The notes beneath the pieces were generated by a model. The model was not told the origin of the DNA. It searched no databases and saw only the letters and a list, made by a program, of their open reading frames with translations. A program made the position numbers and the translations under genes. Below, piece by piece: positions 20,769-30,913 of a stretch of DNA of 64,000 nucleotides. Positions within the stretch are counted from its first letter, which is position 1. Every line of letters starts with the position of its first letter. The stretch comes from Paeniglutamicibacter sp. Y32M11 (GTDB taxonomy: Bacteria; Actinomycetota; Actinomycetes; Actinomycetales; Micrococcaceae), in contig NZ_CP079107.1 in the NCBI RefSeq assembly GCF_019285735.1, positions 1 to 64,000 on the forward strand, in the 5' to 3' direction.

Positions 20769-20936
20769 ATGTATTCATGGATCTTCTCGCATCTTCCCGG
20801 CCCGCTGTGGGTCCGCATTGTCCTGGCACTGGTGCTGATCGCAGCCGTCATATTATTGCTTATGAACTATGTCTTCCCGTGGCTGAGCCAGTACAGTCCC
20901 TGGACCGAATCAACGATTGGCATGATGCTGCTGTGA
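20769..20936 (+). CDS. Small conserved single-pass membrane protein
   Basis: 55 residues, ATG at 20769, ten bases after the sortase stop. The sequence begins MYSWIFSHLPGPLWVRIVL and has one long hydrophobic helix (about 13-36). Its stop overlaps the pabA start (GTGA), so sortase, this gene and pabA are likely co-transcribed and partly coupled. Similar short proteins occupy this spot in other Micrococcaceae as far as I recall; function unknown. Confidence 0.8.
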   Translation: MYSWIFSHLPGPLWVRIVLALVLIAAVILLLMNYVFPWLSQYSPWTESTIGMMLL

Positions 20937-21583
20937 ACGCCCCCAAGATCCTGGTGATCGATAACTACGACAGCTTTGTCTATACCCTGGTGGGATATCT
21001 ACAGGAGCTGGGTGCCGAAACCACTGTCATCCGCAACGACGATCTCGCACTCTCCGAGGTCATCGAATTGGCTGAAGCTCGTGACGGGGTCTTGGTTTCC
21101 CCCGGACCCGGCACACCGGCGGAGGCCGGGGTCAGCATCGAGATGGTCAAATGGTGCGGGTCTCATAACAAGCCCATGTTGGGTGTCTGTCTGGGGCATC
21201 AGGCCCTTGCCGAGGCCTATGGCGGAGTAGTCACTCACGCCGAGGAACTCATGCACGGCAAGACCTCACCGGTCTTCCACACCGAGCACCCGATCTTTGC
21301 AAATATTCCTAGCCCATTTACCGCAACGCGGTACCATTCGTTGGCCGCTGTGCGGTCTTCCATCCCCGCGATGTTGGAGATTACCGCCGCAACGGAAAAT
21401 GGTGTCATCATGGGGCTCGCTCACCGTGAGGCCCCGTTGTGGGGTGTGCAGTTCCACCCCGAATCTGTTCTTACCGAAGGTGGTTACCAAATGCTCGGTA
21501 ACTGGTTGGAATCGATGGGATTGATCGGTGCTGCACAGCAGGCATCCACCCTTAGCCCACTGATCCGCGGCATCGGGGCCTAA
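20933..21583 (+). CDS. pabA: Glutamine amidotransferase, aminodeoxychorismate/anthranilate synthase component II
   Basis: 216 residues; GTG start overlapping the upstream stop. Class I glutamine amidotransferase: oxyanion motif VSPGPGTP, nucleophile Cys86 in GVCLGHQ and catalytic His in GVQFHPESV. It supplies ammonia from glutamine to chorismate-using partner subunits, either for 4-aminobenzoate (folate) or anthranilate (tryptophan); the two uses cannot be separated by sequence. The same gene (annotated trpG or pabA) sits next to pknB in mycobacteria. No PabB/TrpE gene is in the window. Confidence 0.93.
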   Translation: MNAPKILVIDNYDSFVYTLVGYLQELGAETTVIRNDDLALSEVIELAEARDGVLVSPGPGTPAEAGVSIEMVKWCGSHNKPMLGVCLGHQALAEAYGGVVTHAEELMHGKTSPVFHTEHPIFANIPSPFTATRYHSLAAVRSSIPAMLEITAATENGVIMGLAHREAPLWGVQFHPESVLTEGGYQMLGNWLESMGLIGAAQQASTLSPLIRGIGA

Positions 21584-21595
21584 GCAAGCGAAACG

Positions 21596-21637
21596 AAAGA
21601 GGGCAGGGCGACGAAAAATCGTCTCCCTGCCCTCTTT
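21596..21637. terminator. Bidirectional terminator between pabA and pknB
   Basis: 13-bp perfect stem AAAGAGGGCAGGG (21596-21608) / CCCTGCCCTCTTT (21625-21637), with a nested GACG/CGTC in the loop and T-rich ends on both strands. Serves both convergent genes. Confidence 0.9.
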
Positions 21638-21667
21638 TCGTGGCGATGTCCCAGCATGCTTGGGTTA

Positions 21668-23650
21668 CTAGTCGGCCTTCGGATTCTTCGAGGCCTTCGC
21701 AGGTTTGCTTGGTTTGGCCTTCGTGCTCGGCTCCGGCGTGGAAGAAGTGTTGCTGGATGCCGGCGGAGTAGTGGGTGTCTCCGCAGGGGTCTCCGCTGGC
21801 GTCTCGCTGGGTGTTGGCGTAGGAGTGGGCGTCGGCTCGGCCGGCTTCACCGCCACCGTGACGGTGACGGTTCCGCCCTGGTCAGTGGTTGTCCCACTTT
21901 CCGGACTCTGGTTGATGATGGTGCCGGGTTTAGCGGCGCTGTCTTCTTCCTCTACCTTGGTGATCTGCAACTTGATCTCGGGGTCATCAAGCTTGCTCTT
22001 TGCTTCGTCCATCGTGAGATTGATCAGCTGAGGTACCGTCACCTCTCCCGTCGAGAGGATCAAGTCAATCGTGGTTCCGACCTTGACCTGCTTGCCGATC
22101 TCCGGGGTGGTTCCCACCAACCAGTCGGTGGGAATGTCGGGGTCATTCACCCGAGATACCGAACCGATGGAAAACCCCATATCCGCGAGGATTTGGCGGG
22201 CTCCGGCCTCGGACTGACCAGCCAGTGTCTTGGGGAGCTTGAGCGCCTCTGGACCCTTAGAAACCATCAACCGCACTGTGCTGCCCTTACGGACTTCTAC
22301 GGCGGTCATTGGATCGCTTGCCACCACCAGCCCACTGGCGACATCCTCGTCGAAGACGTTTTCAACCTTGGGCACCAGTTGCAGTGTTTTTAGGGTTGAT
22401 TCGGCCTTGGCCTGAGTCATTTCGGTGAGTGTTGGTACGGCAACGGGAGCATTTCTTTCGGCTTCCGCACGCATCCAGTTGTAGAAGAACAATCCAGAGA
22501 CCAACATCGCGAAAACCAAGATGACGGAAATAGCGATGGTCCAGGAGCGCTTGGACTTTGCCCGACGCTCATCGAGTTCACGCTTCAGGCTTTGTTCCCA
22601 CATCGGCGGTTGGGCCCAATGCTGGTTCTGCTCGCCGACGGGCTCAAGATTTCCGGTGTGCTGAACATCCCCAGAATTCGATCCAGGGGATGAAGCCAAG
22701 GAAACCAGCGCCGGAGTAGCCATGGTGGCAAGATCCTGAGCAGCCGCAGATTGGTCAGCGGCATGCGGTAGCGAAGCCGTGAGCTCCTCGGGTGACAGTG
22801 CGATGCCTTGACAGGCGTTAATGAGGGCGACACCAAACGCCTGCGCGTCATCGTAGCGGTCCTCACGGTCCTTGGCTAAGGCCTTGAGGACCACGGCATC
22901 AAAGATGGGATCCAGCTCTGGAACCAACGCACTGGGTTCCGGTGCCTTCTCCCCAACATGCTGGTAGGCAACAGAGACGGGGGAATCGCCGGTGAACGGC
23001 GGGCGACCGGTGAACAGTTCATACAGCAGGCAACCGGTGGAGTACAGGTCGGTGCGAGCATCAACGCTCTCCCCACGGGCCTGTTCGGGTGAGAGGTATT
23101 GGGCGGTGCCCACCACGGTCTGGGTTTGGGTCATGGTGCTGGATGAGTCGGCCAGGGCCCGGGCGATGCCGAAGTCCATGACCTTTAGAGCACCGCGCTC
23201 GGTGACCATGATGTTCGCGGGCTTGATATCGCGGTGAACAATACCCATGGAATGTGAGTGGGCAAGTGCCTCGAGCACCCCAAGGACGTACTCGACGGCC
23301 AGATCCCTGGTCATTTCCCCGGCCTTGATGATGTCGCGCAGGGTTCGGCCGCGAACGTATTCCATCACAATGAAGGGCAAGTTAACCGTGGATCCGGAAA
23401 ATTCGTGGGCTTCCTCGCCGGTATCAAAGACCGAAACGATGTTCGGGTGATTTAGTCCCGCAACGGCCTTGGCCTCTCGCCGGAAGCGCGCCTGGACCAT
23501 GGGATCACGCGCCATTTCGGCACGCAGCAATTTGATGGCAACCTTGCGCCCCAGCACCTGGTCTACGCCCAGGTGCACGTCGGCCATCCCGCCACGTCCG
23601 ATGAGTTCCCCCACCGTGTAGCGCCCGTTCAGTATCCGTTCCTCACTCAC
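21668..23650 (-). CDS. pknB: Ser/Thr protein kinase PknB with extracellular PASTA domains
   Basis: 660 residues, GTG start at 23650. Cytoplasmic kinase (about 10-275): glycine loop GRGGMADV, VAIKLL lysine, HRDIKPANI catalytic loop, DFG, GTAQYLSPEQ. One membrane helix (about 370-392), then three PASTA repeats (about 400-600) that in this family sense muropeptides or lipid II, and a Thr/Pro/Ser-rich tail ending in Lys-rich KPSKPAKASKNPKAD. It regulates cell-wall synthesis and division by phosphorylating partners such as FHA proteins; PstP is the opposing phosphatase. Last gene of the operon, 20 bp after pknA. Confidence 0.96.
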   Translation of the reverse strand: MSEERILNGRYTVGELIGRGGMADVHLGVDQVLGRKVAIKLLRAEMARDPMVQARFRREAKAVAGLNHPNIVSVFDTGEEAHEFSGSTVNLPFIVMEYVRGRTLRDIIKAGEMTRDLAVEYVLGVLEALAHSHSMGIVHRDIKPANIMVTERGALKVMDFGIARALADSSSTMTQTQTVVGTAQYLSPEQARGESVDARTDLYSTGCLLYELFTGRPPFTGDSPVSVAYQHVGEKAPEPSALVPELDPIFDAVVLKALAKDREDRYDDAQAFGVALINACQGIALSPEELTASLPHAADQSAAAQDLATMATPALVSLASSPGSNSGDVQHTGNLEPVGEQNQHWAQPPMWEQSLKRELDERRAKSKRSWTIAISVILVFAMLVSGLFFYNWMRAEAERNAPVAVPTLTEMTQAKAESTLKTLQLVPKVENVFDEDVASGLVVASDPMTAVEVRKGSTVRLMVSKGPEALKLPKTLAGQSEAGARQILADMGFSIGSVSRVNDPDIPTDWLVGTTPEIGKQVKVGTTIDLILSTGEVTVPQLINLTMDEAKSKLDDPEIKLQITKVEEEDSAAKPGTIINQSPESGTTTDQGGTVTVTVAVKPAEPTPTPTPTPSETPAETPAETPTTPPASSNTSSTPEPSTKAKPSKPAKASKNPKAD

Positions 23651-23670
23651 TGTGAAACCACCGATGTCAC

Positions 23671-25422
23671 CTAGTTATTTACCGGCGGCTGGCCGGTGGA
23701 CTTGGCAGCACCGGAGCTCGGCGATGGTGGAGGCGTTGTCGCAGTAGTCGCCGTGGTCTCGGTGCTTGGAGTCGAGGAGGTTTCCGCCGGGGTTTCGGAC
23801 GGAGACGGAGTTGTTGGCGTGGGCGTTGGCGTCGATGTTGGCTCCGGGGGGCCCAGCGACAGGATGTAGGTGATCGTGGTGCCCTCTTCGACCTTGACAC
23901 CGACGCGCGGGCTCTGGCCAATGACGGTACCGCGAGCCAGGTCGCTTTCCTGTGCCTCGCCCTCGTTAGGTTTCAGGCCCAGCTCCTCCAACGCCGCCGC
24001 GGCCTGTTCGCCATCCATGCTGAAGAGGTTGGGAACCGATACCGTGGTCGCAACCGGCGCGCTGGAAGTGGGACTGGACCTCGTTGGAGTGGGTGTTGGC
24101 GTCGGTGTCTCCGAAGGGGTCTCCGAGGAAGCCTCCGTGGTTGGCGCCGATGACTCGGGGCCGGAGGAGGTAACTACCGGGCTCTGGGAGGTTTCAGGGG
24201 TATTAGAGCTGGTGAGGATGGGCAGCAGCCAGGCACCTAGGAGCGCTAGGACAACCAAGATGATCAGCGCGATTAAGGGCGTGGTCCAAGGACTGCGGCG
24301 CTTGCGCTCTGGTGCGGGTTCTTCTGCGTATACAGGTTCGTAGTCACCGGCTGGTTCGTCTTCCCAATGCTGGGAGGCACCCATGACGGAATCGAAGTTG
24401 CCGCTCTCCGCGCCGCTCTGGGCTCCTGAAACCGGAACCTGAGGCAGTGCGTTGGTGGTGGGAGCCGGCGCGGACGAATCGACCGGCGGAAGAGCAACGG
24501 TTTGATTACCCAGCGTCATGGGGGTCTGGCTCATGGCCTGGGTGGAGGCATCCGAGCCGGAGAAGAGGAGCATTCCGGGGACAGCAAGCGTAGCCGTCTC
24601 GGGATTACCCGCACGAATGGCATCGGCTGCCACGGCCAAGGCATCGGCGTTGGCCGGCCGATCGGCGGGATCCTTGGCCAGCATCGACATCACCAAGGAG
24701 CGCACCGGCAGCGGAATGTTTTCCGGCAGCGGGGGTGGGGTGTCATTGACCTGGGCCAGGGCAATTGCGATCTGTGACTCGCCGGTGAACGGACGACGCC
24801 CGGCGAGCAGCTCGTAGCCGATCACGCCGAGGGCATAGATGTCGGAGGAACCGGTGGCCTGCTGGCCAGTAGCCTGCTCGGGAGCCAAGTACTGGGCGGT
24901 GCCCATGACCTGACCAGTTGCCGTCAGCGGGACCTGGTCGGCGATGCGGGCAATACCGAAGTCGGTGATCTTTACCCGTCCGTCGGGCAACATCAACAAG
25001 TTACCCGGCTTCACGTCGCGGTGTACCAGTCCCTGAACGTGGGCGGCGGCAAGAGCCTTGGCGGTCTGCGAGATGATCGAGAGGGTGCGGTCCGGAGAAA
25101 GCACGCGTTCACGTTCGATGACGGTAGAAAGCGGCGGGCCGGGTACCAGTTCCATGACCAGGTACGCCGAGCTCTCTTCTTCACCGTAATCAAAGACGCT
25201 GGCAATCCCGTTGTGGTTCAACAGCGCGGTGTGCCTAGCCTCAACGCGGAAGCGCTGGAGGAATCCGGGGTCGCCGGTGTATTCCTCCTTCAGGATCTTG
25301 ATCGCCACCAAGCGACCAAGGACCTGGTCCCTGGCCTTCCACACCTCGCCCATGCCCCCGATAGCAATACGTTCGGTCAACTTGTACCGACCGCCCAAGG
25401 TGATTCCCGAAATTGGCCTCAC
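23671..25422 (-). CDS. pknA: Ser/Thr protein kinase PknA-like, with one PASTA domain
   Basis: 583 residues, GTG start overlapping the pbpA stop by four bases. Kinase domain (about 11-270): [41 protein letters not shown] linker and one membrane helix (about 380-402) are followed by a Ser/Thr-rich stretch, one clear PASTA domain (about 465-532, [22 protein letters not shown]...) and a Thr/Pro/Ser tail. Mycobacterial PknA lacks PASTA repeats; this version has one, so both kinases of the operon may sense the wall. The name follows operon position. Confidence 0.92.
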   Translation of the reverse strand: MRPISGITLGGRYKLTERIAIGGMGEVWKARDQVLGRLVAIKILKEEYTGDPGFLQRFRVEARHTALLNHNGIASVFDYGEEESSAYLVMELVPGPPLSTVIERERVLSPDRTLSIISQTAKALAAAHVQGLVHRDVKPGNLLMLPDGRVKITDFGIARIADQVPLTATGQVMGTAQYLAPEQATGQQATGSSDIYALGVIGYELLAGRRPFTGESQIAIALAQVNDTPPPLPENIPLPVRSLVMSMLAKDPADRPANADALAVAADAIRAGNPETATLAVPGMLLFSGSDASTQAMSQTPMTLGNQTVALPPVDSSAPAPTTNALPQVPVSGAQSGAESGNFDSVMGASQHWEDEPAGDYEPVYAEEPAPERKRRSPWTTPLIALIILVVLALLGAWLLPILTSSNTPETSQSPVVTSSGPESSAPTTEASSETPSETPTPTPTPTRSSPTSSAPVATTVSVPNLFSMDGEQAAAALEELGLKPNEGEAQESDLARGTVIGQSPRVGVKVEEGTTITYILSLGPPEPTSTPTPTPTTPSPSETPAETSSTPSTETTATTATTPPPSPSSGAAKSTGQPPVNN

Positions 25423-26864
25423 TGGTTGAACACCGCCTCTAGAATTTTCTTCATATTGGGACTGGTCAACGAGGAACCAGTTGTGAAATCAATCTTTTCA
25501 AAAACAATCGTCACGGCCACTTGCGGGTCATCCGCCGGAGCGAACCCAGTGATCCAGGAGTTCACCAGATCGGAGTCGCCAATTTGTGAAGTACCGGTCT
25601 TAGCTGCGATATCCAGCCCAGGAACCTGTGCTCGCACCGCGGTACCGCTCTTAACCGGGCCACGCATCAGATCGGTGACCTTGTCCGCGACGTCCTTCGT
25701 GGTGGCGGTGCTGAACGCCTTGGGTTTGCTTTCCGAAAGCACCCGAAGATCGGGGGCGATCACCTGCTTGATCAAGTTCGGCTCCATAATGACCCCGTCA
25801 TTGGCGATACCCATGGCAGCCATGTTCATCTGCATGGCGGTGGTTTTTACGTCGAACTGGCCGATGACTGACTGTCCGAGCTGTGCTGCGTTCAGTTCAC
25901 TCGGGAAAACGCTGGGGACAACGCTCATCGGAATCTCGACCTGCTGTCCGAAGCCGAAGCGTTCGGTGACGTCTTGGTAGGTTTCGGCCCCAAGGTCTTG
26001 GCTCATCTTCACAAACGGGGTGTTGCAACTCTGCGCCACGATGAACGCCAAGGTTGCCTTCGTTTGAGCTGCGCAATTGCCGCCGTAGAAGTTCCCTAGC
26101 TGCGTATTGGTGCCTGGGAGCGTTACCTTTGCCGGGTTGTCAAGCATGGTGTCCGCCGTGTATTTGCCAGATTCAAGGGCGGCAACCATGTCAAAAATCT
26201 TGAATGTTGAGCCCGGCGCCGTGAGATTGCCGATCGCAGGATTCCGGTAGGGGCTCAAACCATCAACCTTGAGCAGCTTGGACATATTGTCAGCAGCCTT
26301 GGACGAGCTGTGGACGGCCAACAGGTTGGTGTCATAGCTTGGCTTTGATGCCATGGCCAAGATGTTGCCGGTCTTCGGCTCGGAAACGATGATCGTTCCG
26401 CGGGTGCCGTCGGGAATCAGACCATAAACGTACTTTTGCAGGTCCCCATCGATGGTCAACTCAACGGAAGCGCCCTCATTGGCCTTGCCGGTAAAGAGGT
26501 TGATCATCCGGTCGAAGAACAGATCCTGACTGTTGCCGGTCAAAACATCGTTCATCTTAGATTCAAGCTGCGTTGACGAGTTGCTCAACGAGTAGAAGCC
26601 GGTCAGGTGTGAGTAGAGTTCCGGATCCGTGTAAACGCGCTGGTAGTCGAATTGGCCATCGGAGGGGACAGACTCGGCGATGGGCTTGCCGTCAACCAGG
26701 ATGGCCCCGCGAGGGAGATCAAATTCCTTAAACAGCTGCCGGTTGTTAAGGGCATTTTCACTGAGATCTTTGGCTGCGAAGAACTGAACGTAGCTCAGCG
26801 ACCCGAGGCTCAACACGAACAGCAGCATCACCGCGATCCAGGTGTTACGGATGGCTTGATTCAT
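25419..26864 (-). CDS. pbpA: Penicillin-binding protein 2-type transpeptidase (PbpA)
   Basis: 481 residues with an N-terminal membrane anchor (about 8-30). The transpeptidase domain has the three active-site motifs: STFK (in APGSTFKIF), SCN (in VAQSCNTPF) and KTGTS. Class B enzyme that cross-links peptidoglycan with the SEDS partner RodA, its immediate upstream neighbour (4-nt overlap). Length and lack of PASTA domains match PbpA of mycobacteria (Rv0016c). Confidence 0.96.
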   Translation of the reverse strand: MNQAIRNTWIAVMLLFVLSLGSLSYVQFFAAKDLSENALNNRQLFKEFDLPRGAILVDGKPIAESVPSDGQFDYQRVYTDPELYSHLTGFYSLSNSSTQLESKMNDVLTGNSQDLFFDRMINLFTGKANEGASVELTIDGDLQKYVYGLIPDGTRGTIIVSEPKTGNILAMASKPSYDTNLLAVHSSSKAADNMSKLLKVDGLSPYRNPAIGNLTAPGSTFKIFDMVAALESGKYTADTMLDNPAKVTLPGTNTQLGNFYGGNCAAQTKATLAFIVAQSCNTPFVKMSQDLGAETYQDVTERFGFGQQVEIPMSVVPSVFPSELNAAQLGQSVIGQFDVKTTAMQMNMAAMGIANDGVIMEPNLIKQVIAPDLRVLSESKPKAFSTATTKDVADKVTDLMRGPVKSGTAVRAQVPGLDIAAKTGTSQIGDSDLVNSWITGFAPADDPQVAVTIVFEKIDFTTGSSLTSPNMKKILEAVFNQ

Positions 26865-28267
26865 CGCTGTGACTCCTTTCGCTTGCCAAACAAGCCGCCG
26901 CTGCGCGGGGCCCTGGTGGCGACCTCGGCGGTGGCCGAGACACCGGAAAGGATCGGTCTGCGGGAATTATGAGAAATCAAGAGCAGCAAGGCAACAATGA
27001 TCCAGTTCGATAGCAACGATGAACCGCCGGCAGCCATGAAGGGTGTGGTGAGGCCGGTCAACGGGATCAACCGGGTGACACCGCCAATCACCACAAAGCA
27101 CTGCAGGCCGACGGTGAAAGACAATCCGGTGGCCAAGAGCTTGCCGAAGGTGTCCCGGGATCCCAGGGCTGCACGCATACCGCGGCTGACCAGAATGAGA
27201 TAACACAGGACGATGGCACTGAGGCCAATGAGTCCCAGCTCCTCGCCCAAAGACGCGACGATCATGTCACTGTTGGCCAGCGGCACCATATAGGGGCTGC
27301 CATTACCCAGCCCGGTGCCCAGCAATCCGCCGTTAGCGAGCCCGAAAAGCCCCTCAACGATCTGACTACTGCCGCCTTGTGCATGGAATATCTCGGGATC
27401 AAAGGCGTTCAGCCAGCCGTTGATGCGTCGGGTCACGTGACTCATGGTCAGGTAGGCAAAGGTTCCGCCGCCTGCCAGCATGAGCACGCCGATGACGATC
27501 CAGCTCACGCGCGCTGTGGCAACGTAAATCATCACCATGAAGAGGCCGAAGAACAGGATCGACGAACCAAGGTCACGTTGGATCACCAGAACACCGATGC
27601 TGACCAGCCAAGCGACAACCATGGGGCCGAGATCTCGGGCTCGAGGCAGCTGCAGGGGGCCAAACTTTCGGCCGGCAAGCAGGATCAGCTCGCGGTTTGA
27701 GGAAAGATAGCCGGCAAAGAATATTGCCAGGGTGATCTTCGCCAATTCGCCGGGCTGGAAGGACAGGACCGAACCCACGCGGACCCAGATCCGAGCACCA
27801 TTGATGATGACGCCTAAGCCTGGGATCAGTGGAAGCAGCAGCAACAGGACCGAAGCGGCCAAGGCGATATAAGTGAAGCGACGCAGTACGCGATGATCGC
27901 GGATGGCCCACAAAACGATCATGGCAATCACCATTGCGACGCCCGTCCACAGGATCTGGCGGAAGGCGGCGTCGGTCGTGCGCGCCAGGTCGATTCGGTG
28001 GATCATGGCTAGACCAATGCCGTTAAGGGCAACAGTCACCGGAAGTATTACCGGATCGGCATACTTGGCCCAGATCCGCAGAATCACGTGGAAAACAAGG
28101 GACAGAGCGGCCAAGATGAGGCCTTGGCTGATGAACTCCTGACTCATGCCACCATCGCTGTTGATGCCCACCAAATAGTAGGCAGCCATGGCAACGGCCA
28201 GGGCGAGCAGCAAAAGCAGCAGCTCCATATTTCGCCTGGAGACGGGCGTGGTTTCCAACTCGCTCAC
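26861..28267 (-). CDS. rodA: SEDS-family peptidoglycan polymerase RodA/FtsW
   Basis: 468 residues from GTG at 28267, which overlaps the pstP stop (GTGA) and has AGGAG upstream; a longer frame reaching to 28348 lies inside pstP. About twelve membrane helices. SEDS motifs: NGARIWVRVGSVLSFQPGELAKI, VIQRDLGSSILFFGLF (with the catalytic-region Asp) and the SGLTTPFM-like GLTTPFMAAGGSS. It polymerises lipid II with its partner PbpA. Ends in a basic cytoplasmic tail ([10 protein letters not shown]). Confidence 0.95.
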   Translation of the reverse strand: MSELETTPVSRRNMELLLLLLALAVAMAAYYLVGINSDGGMSQEFISQGLILAALSLVFHVILRIWAKYADPVILPVTVALNGIGLAMIHRIDLARTTDAAFRQILWTGVAMVIAMIVLWAIRDHRVLRRFTYIALAASVLLLLLPLIPGLGVIINGARIWVRVGSVLSFQPGELAKITLAIFFAGYLSSNRELILLAGRKFGPLQLPRARDLGPMVVAWLVSIGVLVIQRDLGSSILFFGLFMVMIYVATARVSWIVIGVLMLAGGGTFAYLTMSHVTRRINGWLNAFDPEIFHAQGGSSQIVEGLFGLANGGLLGTGLGNGSPYMVPLANSDMIVASLGEELGLIGLSAIVLCYLILVSRGMRAALGSRDTFGKLLATGLSFTVGLQCFVVIGGVTRLIPLTGLTTPFMAAGGSSLLSNWIIVALLLLISHNSRRPILSGVSATAEVATRAPRSGGLFGKRKESQR

Positions 28268-29685
28268 GGGGTGATCTCCTGGCAGTAAGGGGGCAGTACC
28301 GGCACGTTGCCCGCCGCTTGCGGATTCTCTGGAACGATGACCGGGCAACGTTGCTTGGCCGTGACCAGCAACTCGTTGACCATGGTTTGTGCGTGGGCCA
28401 GATCCGGTGCGGGGATAGCCGTCTTAATGCGCTGCTGGGTGTACACCGGCAGAGCATCCAGCGGGATATCCGTCACCGAATCCACGTGCGAGAGCTTGAT
28501 CGGGCCAAGATCTTGGGCCACACCACGGAAGATCGCGACGTGACCGTCTTGGTTGCCAACGAAGTATTGGGTTTGGGTCCACAAGTAGCCCCAGCCACAC
28601 ACCACTGCCAAAATCAGCGTCATCAGAGCCAGGAAGGTCGGTACCAGCCAGCGCCGCTGTCGGAACGTGGCCGTTGCGGCCGCGTTGTTGCCCGCCGCAG
28701 ACTGCTCATCGGGGGTCTTGTGGGTAAGGATGGCCGCAGCACGCTTTTCCCCCGACCGCTGGGTGACGATCGGCAGATTGCCGGTCTTGGTCGCCAGCTC
28801 GGCAGAACCCACCAACAAATGGGGGCGCTTGGACATTTCGTGGCGGATCAGCGCTGCGCTGGCCTCGAGGTCTCCGCCGACGGCGATGGTCAGCTGTCCG
28901 GTATCGGGAGCTGGCTCCGCAAATCCATCGGCTTGGGTCTCTGGTTCTAGGACGTTTTCGGGGCTGTCCTCAACGATTTCAAAGACCACTATGGTCACGT
29001 TGTCGGGGGAGCCGTGGGCCAGCGTGGTTTCCACGAGGTCCTCAACGGTTTCCTCGAGGGATGCGGTGCCGCGCATGATGCGTTCGGTGATTGAGTCGGG
29101 AACAACGGCATTCAAGCCGTCGGAGCACAACATCCACCGCTCACCGACCTGGACGGGATACTTCGCGACGTCCAACTCGGGACTGGCATCTGAATCACCG
29201 AGCACACGGAGCAAGACGTTCTTGTGCGGATGTATTTCGGCTTCCTCGGGCCGTAAACGGCCCTCGTCAACAAGCCGTTGGACAAAGGTATGGTCGTGGC
29301 TGATCTGCTCAAAAACGCCGTTTTTCAGACGGTATGCGCGTGAATCTCCGATGTGTGCAAATTGCAGGACGTCGCCGGTGAGCAGCATGGCAGTCACGGT
29401 GGTTCCCATGCCCGAGAGTTTCGGGTTAGCGTTCACCAATTCGTTCAAAACCAGATTTGCTGCCTGAATTTCATCGGGCAGCACGGTTTCGGGATCGGGA
29501 GTTTCGGGCAGATCGAGATGAACCAAGTCCAGTACCGTCGAGGCGCTGGCGACATCGCCACCGACGTGGCCACCCATACCATCGGCCACGACAGCCAGAT
29601 AGCGGCCCACATAGCCGGAGTCGTCGTTTTTGGAACGCACCTTGCCAACATCGCTGCGCGCCGCAAATTTCAGCATCAAGGCCAT
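28264..29685 (-). CDS. pstP: PP2C-family Ser/Thr protein phosphatase PstP
   Basis: 473 residues. N-terminal PP2C domain (about 5-235): RSKNDDSGY, VVADGMGGHVGGDVAS (metal-binding Asp/Gly), GTTVTAMLL, HIGDSRAYRL, and CSDGLNAVV and SPDNVTIVVF. One membrane helix (about 350-372), then an extracellular C-terminal domain of about 100 residues. It dephosphorylates PknA/PknB and their substrates. Starts two bases after fhaB; its stop overlaps rodA. Confidence 0.95.
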   Translation of the reverse strand: MALMLKFAARSDVGKVRSKNDDSGYVGRYLAVVADGMGGHVGGDVASASTVLDLVHLDLPETPDPETVLPDEIQAANLVLNELVNANPKLSGMGTTVTAMLLTGDVLQFAHIGDSRAYRLKNGVFEQISHDHTFVQRLVDEGRLRPEEAEIHPHKNVLLRVLGDSDASPELDVAKYPVQVGERWMLCSDGLNAVVPDSITERIMRGTASLEETVEDLVETTLAHGSPDNVTIVVFEIVEDSPENVLEPETQADGFAEPAPDTGQLTIAVGGDLEASAALIRHEMSKRPHLLVGSAELATKTGNLPIVTQRSGEKRAAAILTHKTPDEQSAAGNNAAATATFRQRRWLVPTFLALMTLILAVVCGWGYLWTQTQYFVGNQDGHVAIFRGVAQDLGPIKLSHVDSVTDIPLDALPVYTQQRIKTAIPAPDLAHAQTMVNELLVTAKQRCPVIVPENPQAAGNVPVLPPYCQEITP

Positions 29686-29687
29686 AT

Positions 29688-30170
29688 CTAGGGCCTCAGC
29701 TCCATGACGGTTTTGCCGATGCGGATTTTCTGACCTAGTTCAACGGGCTGGGCGCGGGTGAGCTGGGCATCACCGAGGAAAGTGCCGTTGGTGGAGCCGA
29801 GATCCTCAATGAACCAGCGGGTGCCCTGAGGGAATAGCCGCGCGTGGCGACCCGAGGAATAATCATCTTCGAGCACAATCGTGGCTTCTTGGGCGCGTCC
29901 GAGTAATACCGGGCTTGCCGTGAGCGGGTGCTCAAGACCCGTGAGTGGACCCTCGGTGATCACCAGAGTTTTGGCCTGCTGCTTGGCAGGAACCTCCGGA
30001 GGTGGTGCGAGTGAAGGGTTCTTACGGATTTCTCTCGCCGTTGGGGCACCAACACGTGCCTTGCCGCCAATGGCAAGGTCACGACGCAGTGCGCCGATGA
30101 TGCTCAAAACCAAGAGCCAGAGAAGAATGAGGAATCCGAGCCGCAGCACGGTGAACACTAAGTCGTTCAC
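29688..30170 (-). CDS. fhaB: FHA domain protein FhaB (FipA)
   Basis: 160 residues. N-terminal membrane helix (about 5-28, TVLRLGFLILLWLLVLSIIG), linker, and a C-terminal FHA domain (about 80-158) with LLGRAQEA, SGRHARLF and LGSTNGTFLG, the Arg/Ser/His/Asn phosphothreonine-binding pattern. Binds phosphorylated partners of PknA/PknB; the mycobacterial orthologue links FtsZ and FtsQ. Overlaps fhaA by four bases. Confidence 0.94.
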   Translation of the reverse strand: MNDLVFTVLRLGFLILLWLLVLSIIGALRRDLAIGGKARVGAPTAREIRKNPSLAPPPEVPAKQQAKTLVITEGPLTGLEHPLTASPVLLGRAQEATIVLEDDYSSGRHARLFPQGTRWFIEDLGSTNGTFLGDAQLTRAQPVELGQKIRIGKTVMELRP

Positions 30171-30913
30171 GCACGGTCTCCTTGGGTTGGGGGGAGGAGT
30201 CGGAAAGTGATTCGCGACTGCCCCATGCTAATGGTGGAACCGTCGTTCAACTGGGTCTCACCGACAATTTTTCGACCATTAACGAAGCTACCGTTGGTAG
30301 AGCCCATATCCACGGCCCAAGTAGTTGTGCCGCGCTGTTCGATCTTCAGGTGGCGACGGGAAACTCCCGGATCATCGATGGGAATGTCGGCCTCTGCCGA
30401 TCGACCCAAGACAATGCTTGCATGGTTCAGTGCATACCGCTGCCCGGCGATATCCAGCACCGGCTGGCGCTTGGGCGCCTCCCGAGGTGGTGTGGGAGGT
30501 GCTGCCGGAGCCGCGGGCGATGGTCGAACCGAAGCGGGAGGGGCATCGGAGATCATTGAGTCAATCTCAAAATCACCCGAACGCAGAGAGCTGTCCTTGC
30601 GGAAACTGACTTCAACCGCGCCCTGAAGGGTGTAACCCTGGCTTTTGGCATGATTCAGGGCTGTGGAGCACAGCTCCTGAGCAAGCGGTGAGCCCCATTC
30701 ACGGGCACGAGCAAAATCATCGTCCGAAAGACGAATAACGAAGTTGTTGGGCGCCAGAGTGCGGGACTGCGAAATGGTCATGGACTTCGCGTCCATCTGA
30801 TTGCGCAGGCGTGAGGCGATTTCAACGGGCTTGACTTCGGAGTTGCCGGAGCCACGGAAGACGCTGGTGACAAGCTTTTCAAGTCCGCGCTCGACATTGT
30901 CAATGATGCCCAT
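30167..30913 (-). CDS. fhaA: FHA domain protein FhaA with N-terminal DUF3662
   Basis: 248 residues, first gene of the phosphosignalling operon; ATG at 30913 with AGGGAG upstream. N-terminal DUF3662 domain (about 1-115, MGIIDNVERGLEKLVTSVF), a Pro/Ala linker (about 130-155), and a C-terminal FHA domain (VLGRSAEADIPIDDPGVSRRHL, DMGSTNGSFVNG). Mycobacterial FhaA is about twice as long because of a long linker; this short form is the usual one outside mycobacteria. It recruits phosphorylated MviN/CwsA-type partners in mycobacteria. Confidence 0.94.
   Translation of the reverse strand: MGIIDNVERGLEKLVTSVFRGSGNSEVKPVEIASRLRNQMDAKSMTISQSRTLAPNNFVIRLSDDDFARAREWGSPLAQELCSTALNHAKSQGYTLQGAVEVSFRKDSSLRSGDFEIDSMISDAPPASVRPSPAAPAAPPTPPREAPKRQPVLDIAGQRYALNHASIVLGRSAEADIPIDDPGVSRRHLKIEQRGTTTWAVDMGSTNGSFVNGRKIVGETQLNDGSTISMGQSRITFRLLPPTQGDRA

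Noticed and set aside
28268-28348. Upstream extension of the rodA frame
   Set aside because: Inside the pstP coding sequence; GTG 28267 with AGGAG fits the operon's 4-nt overlap pattern.
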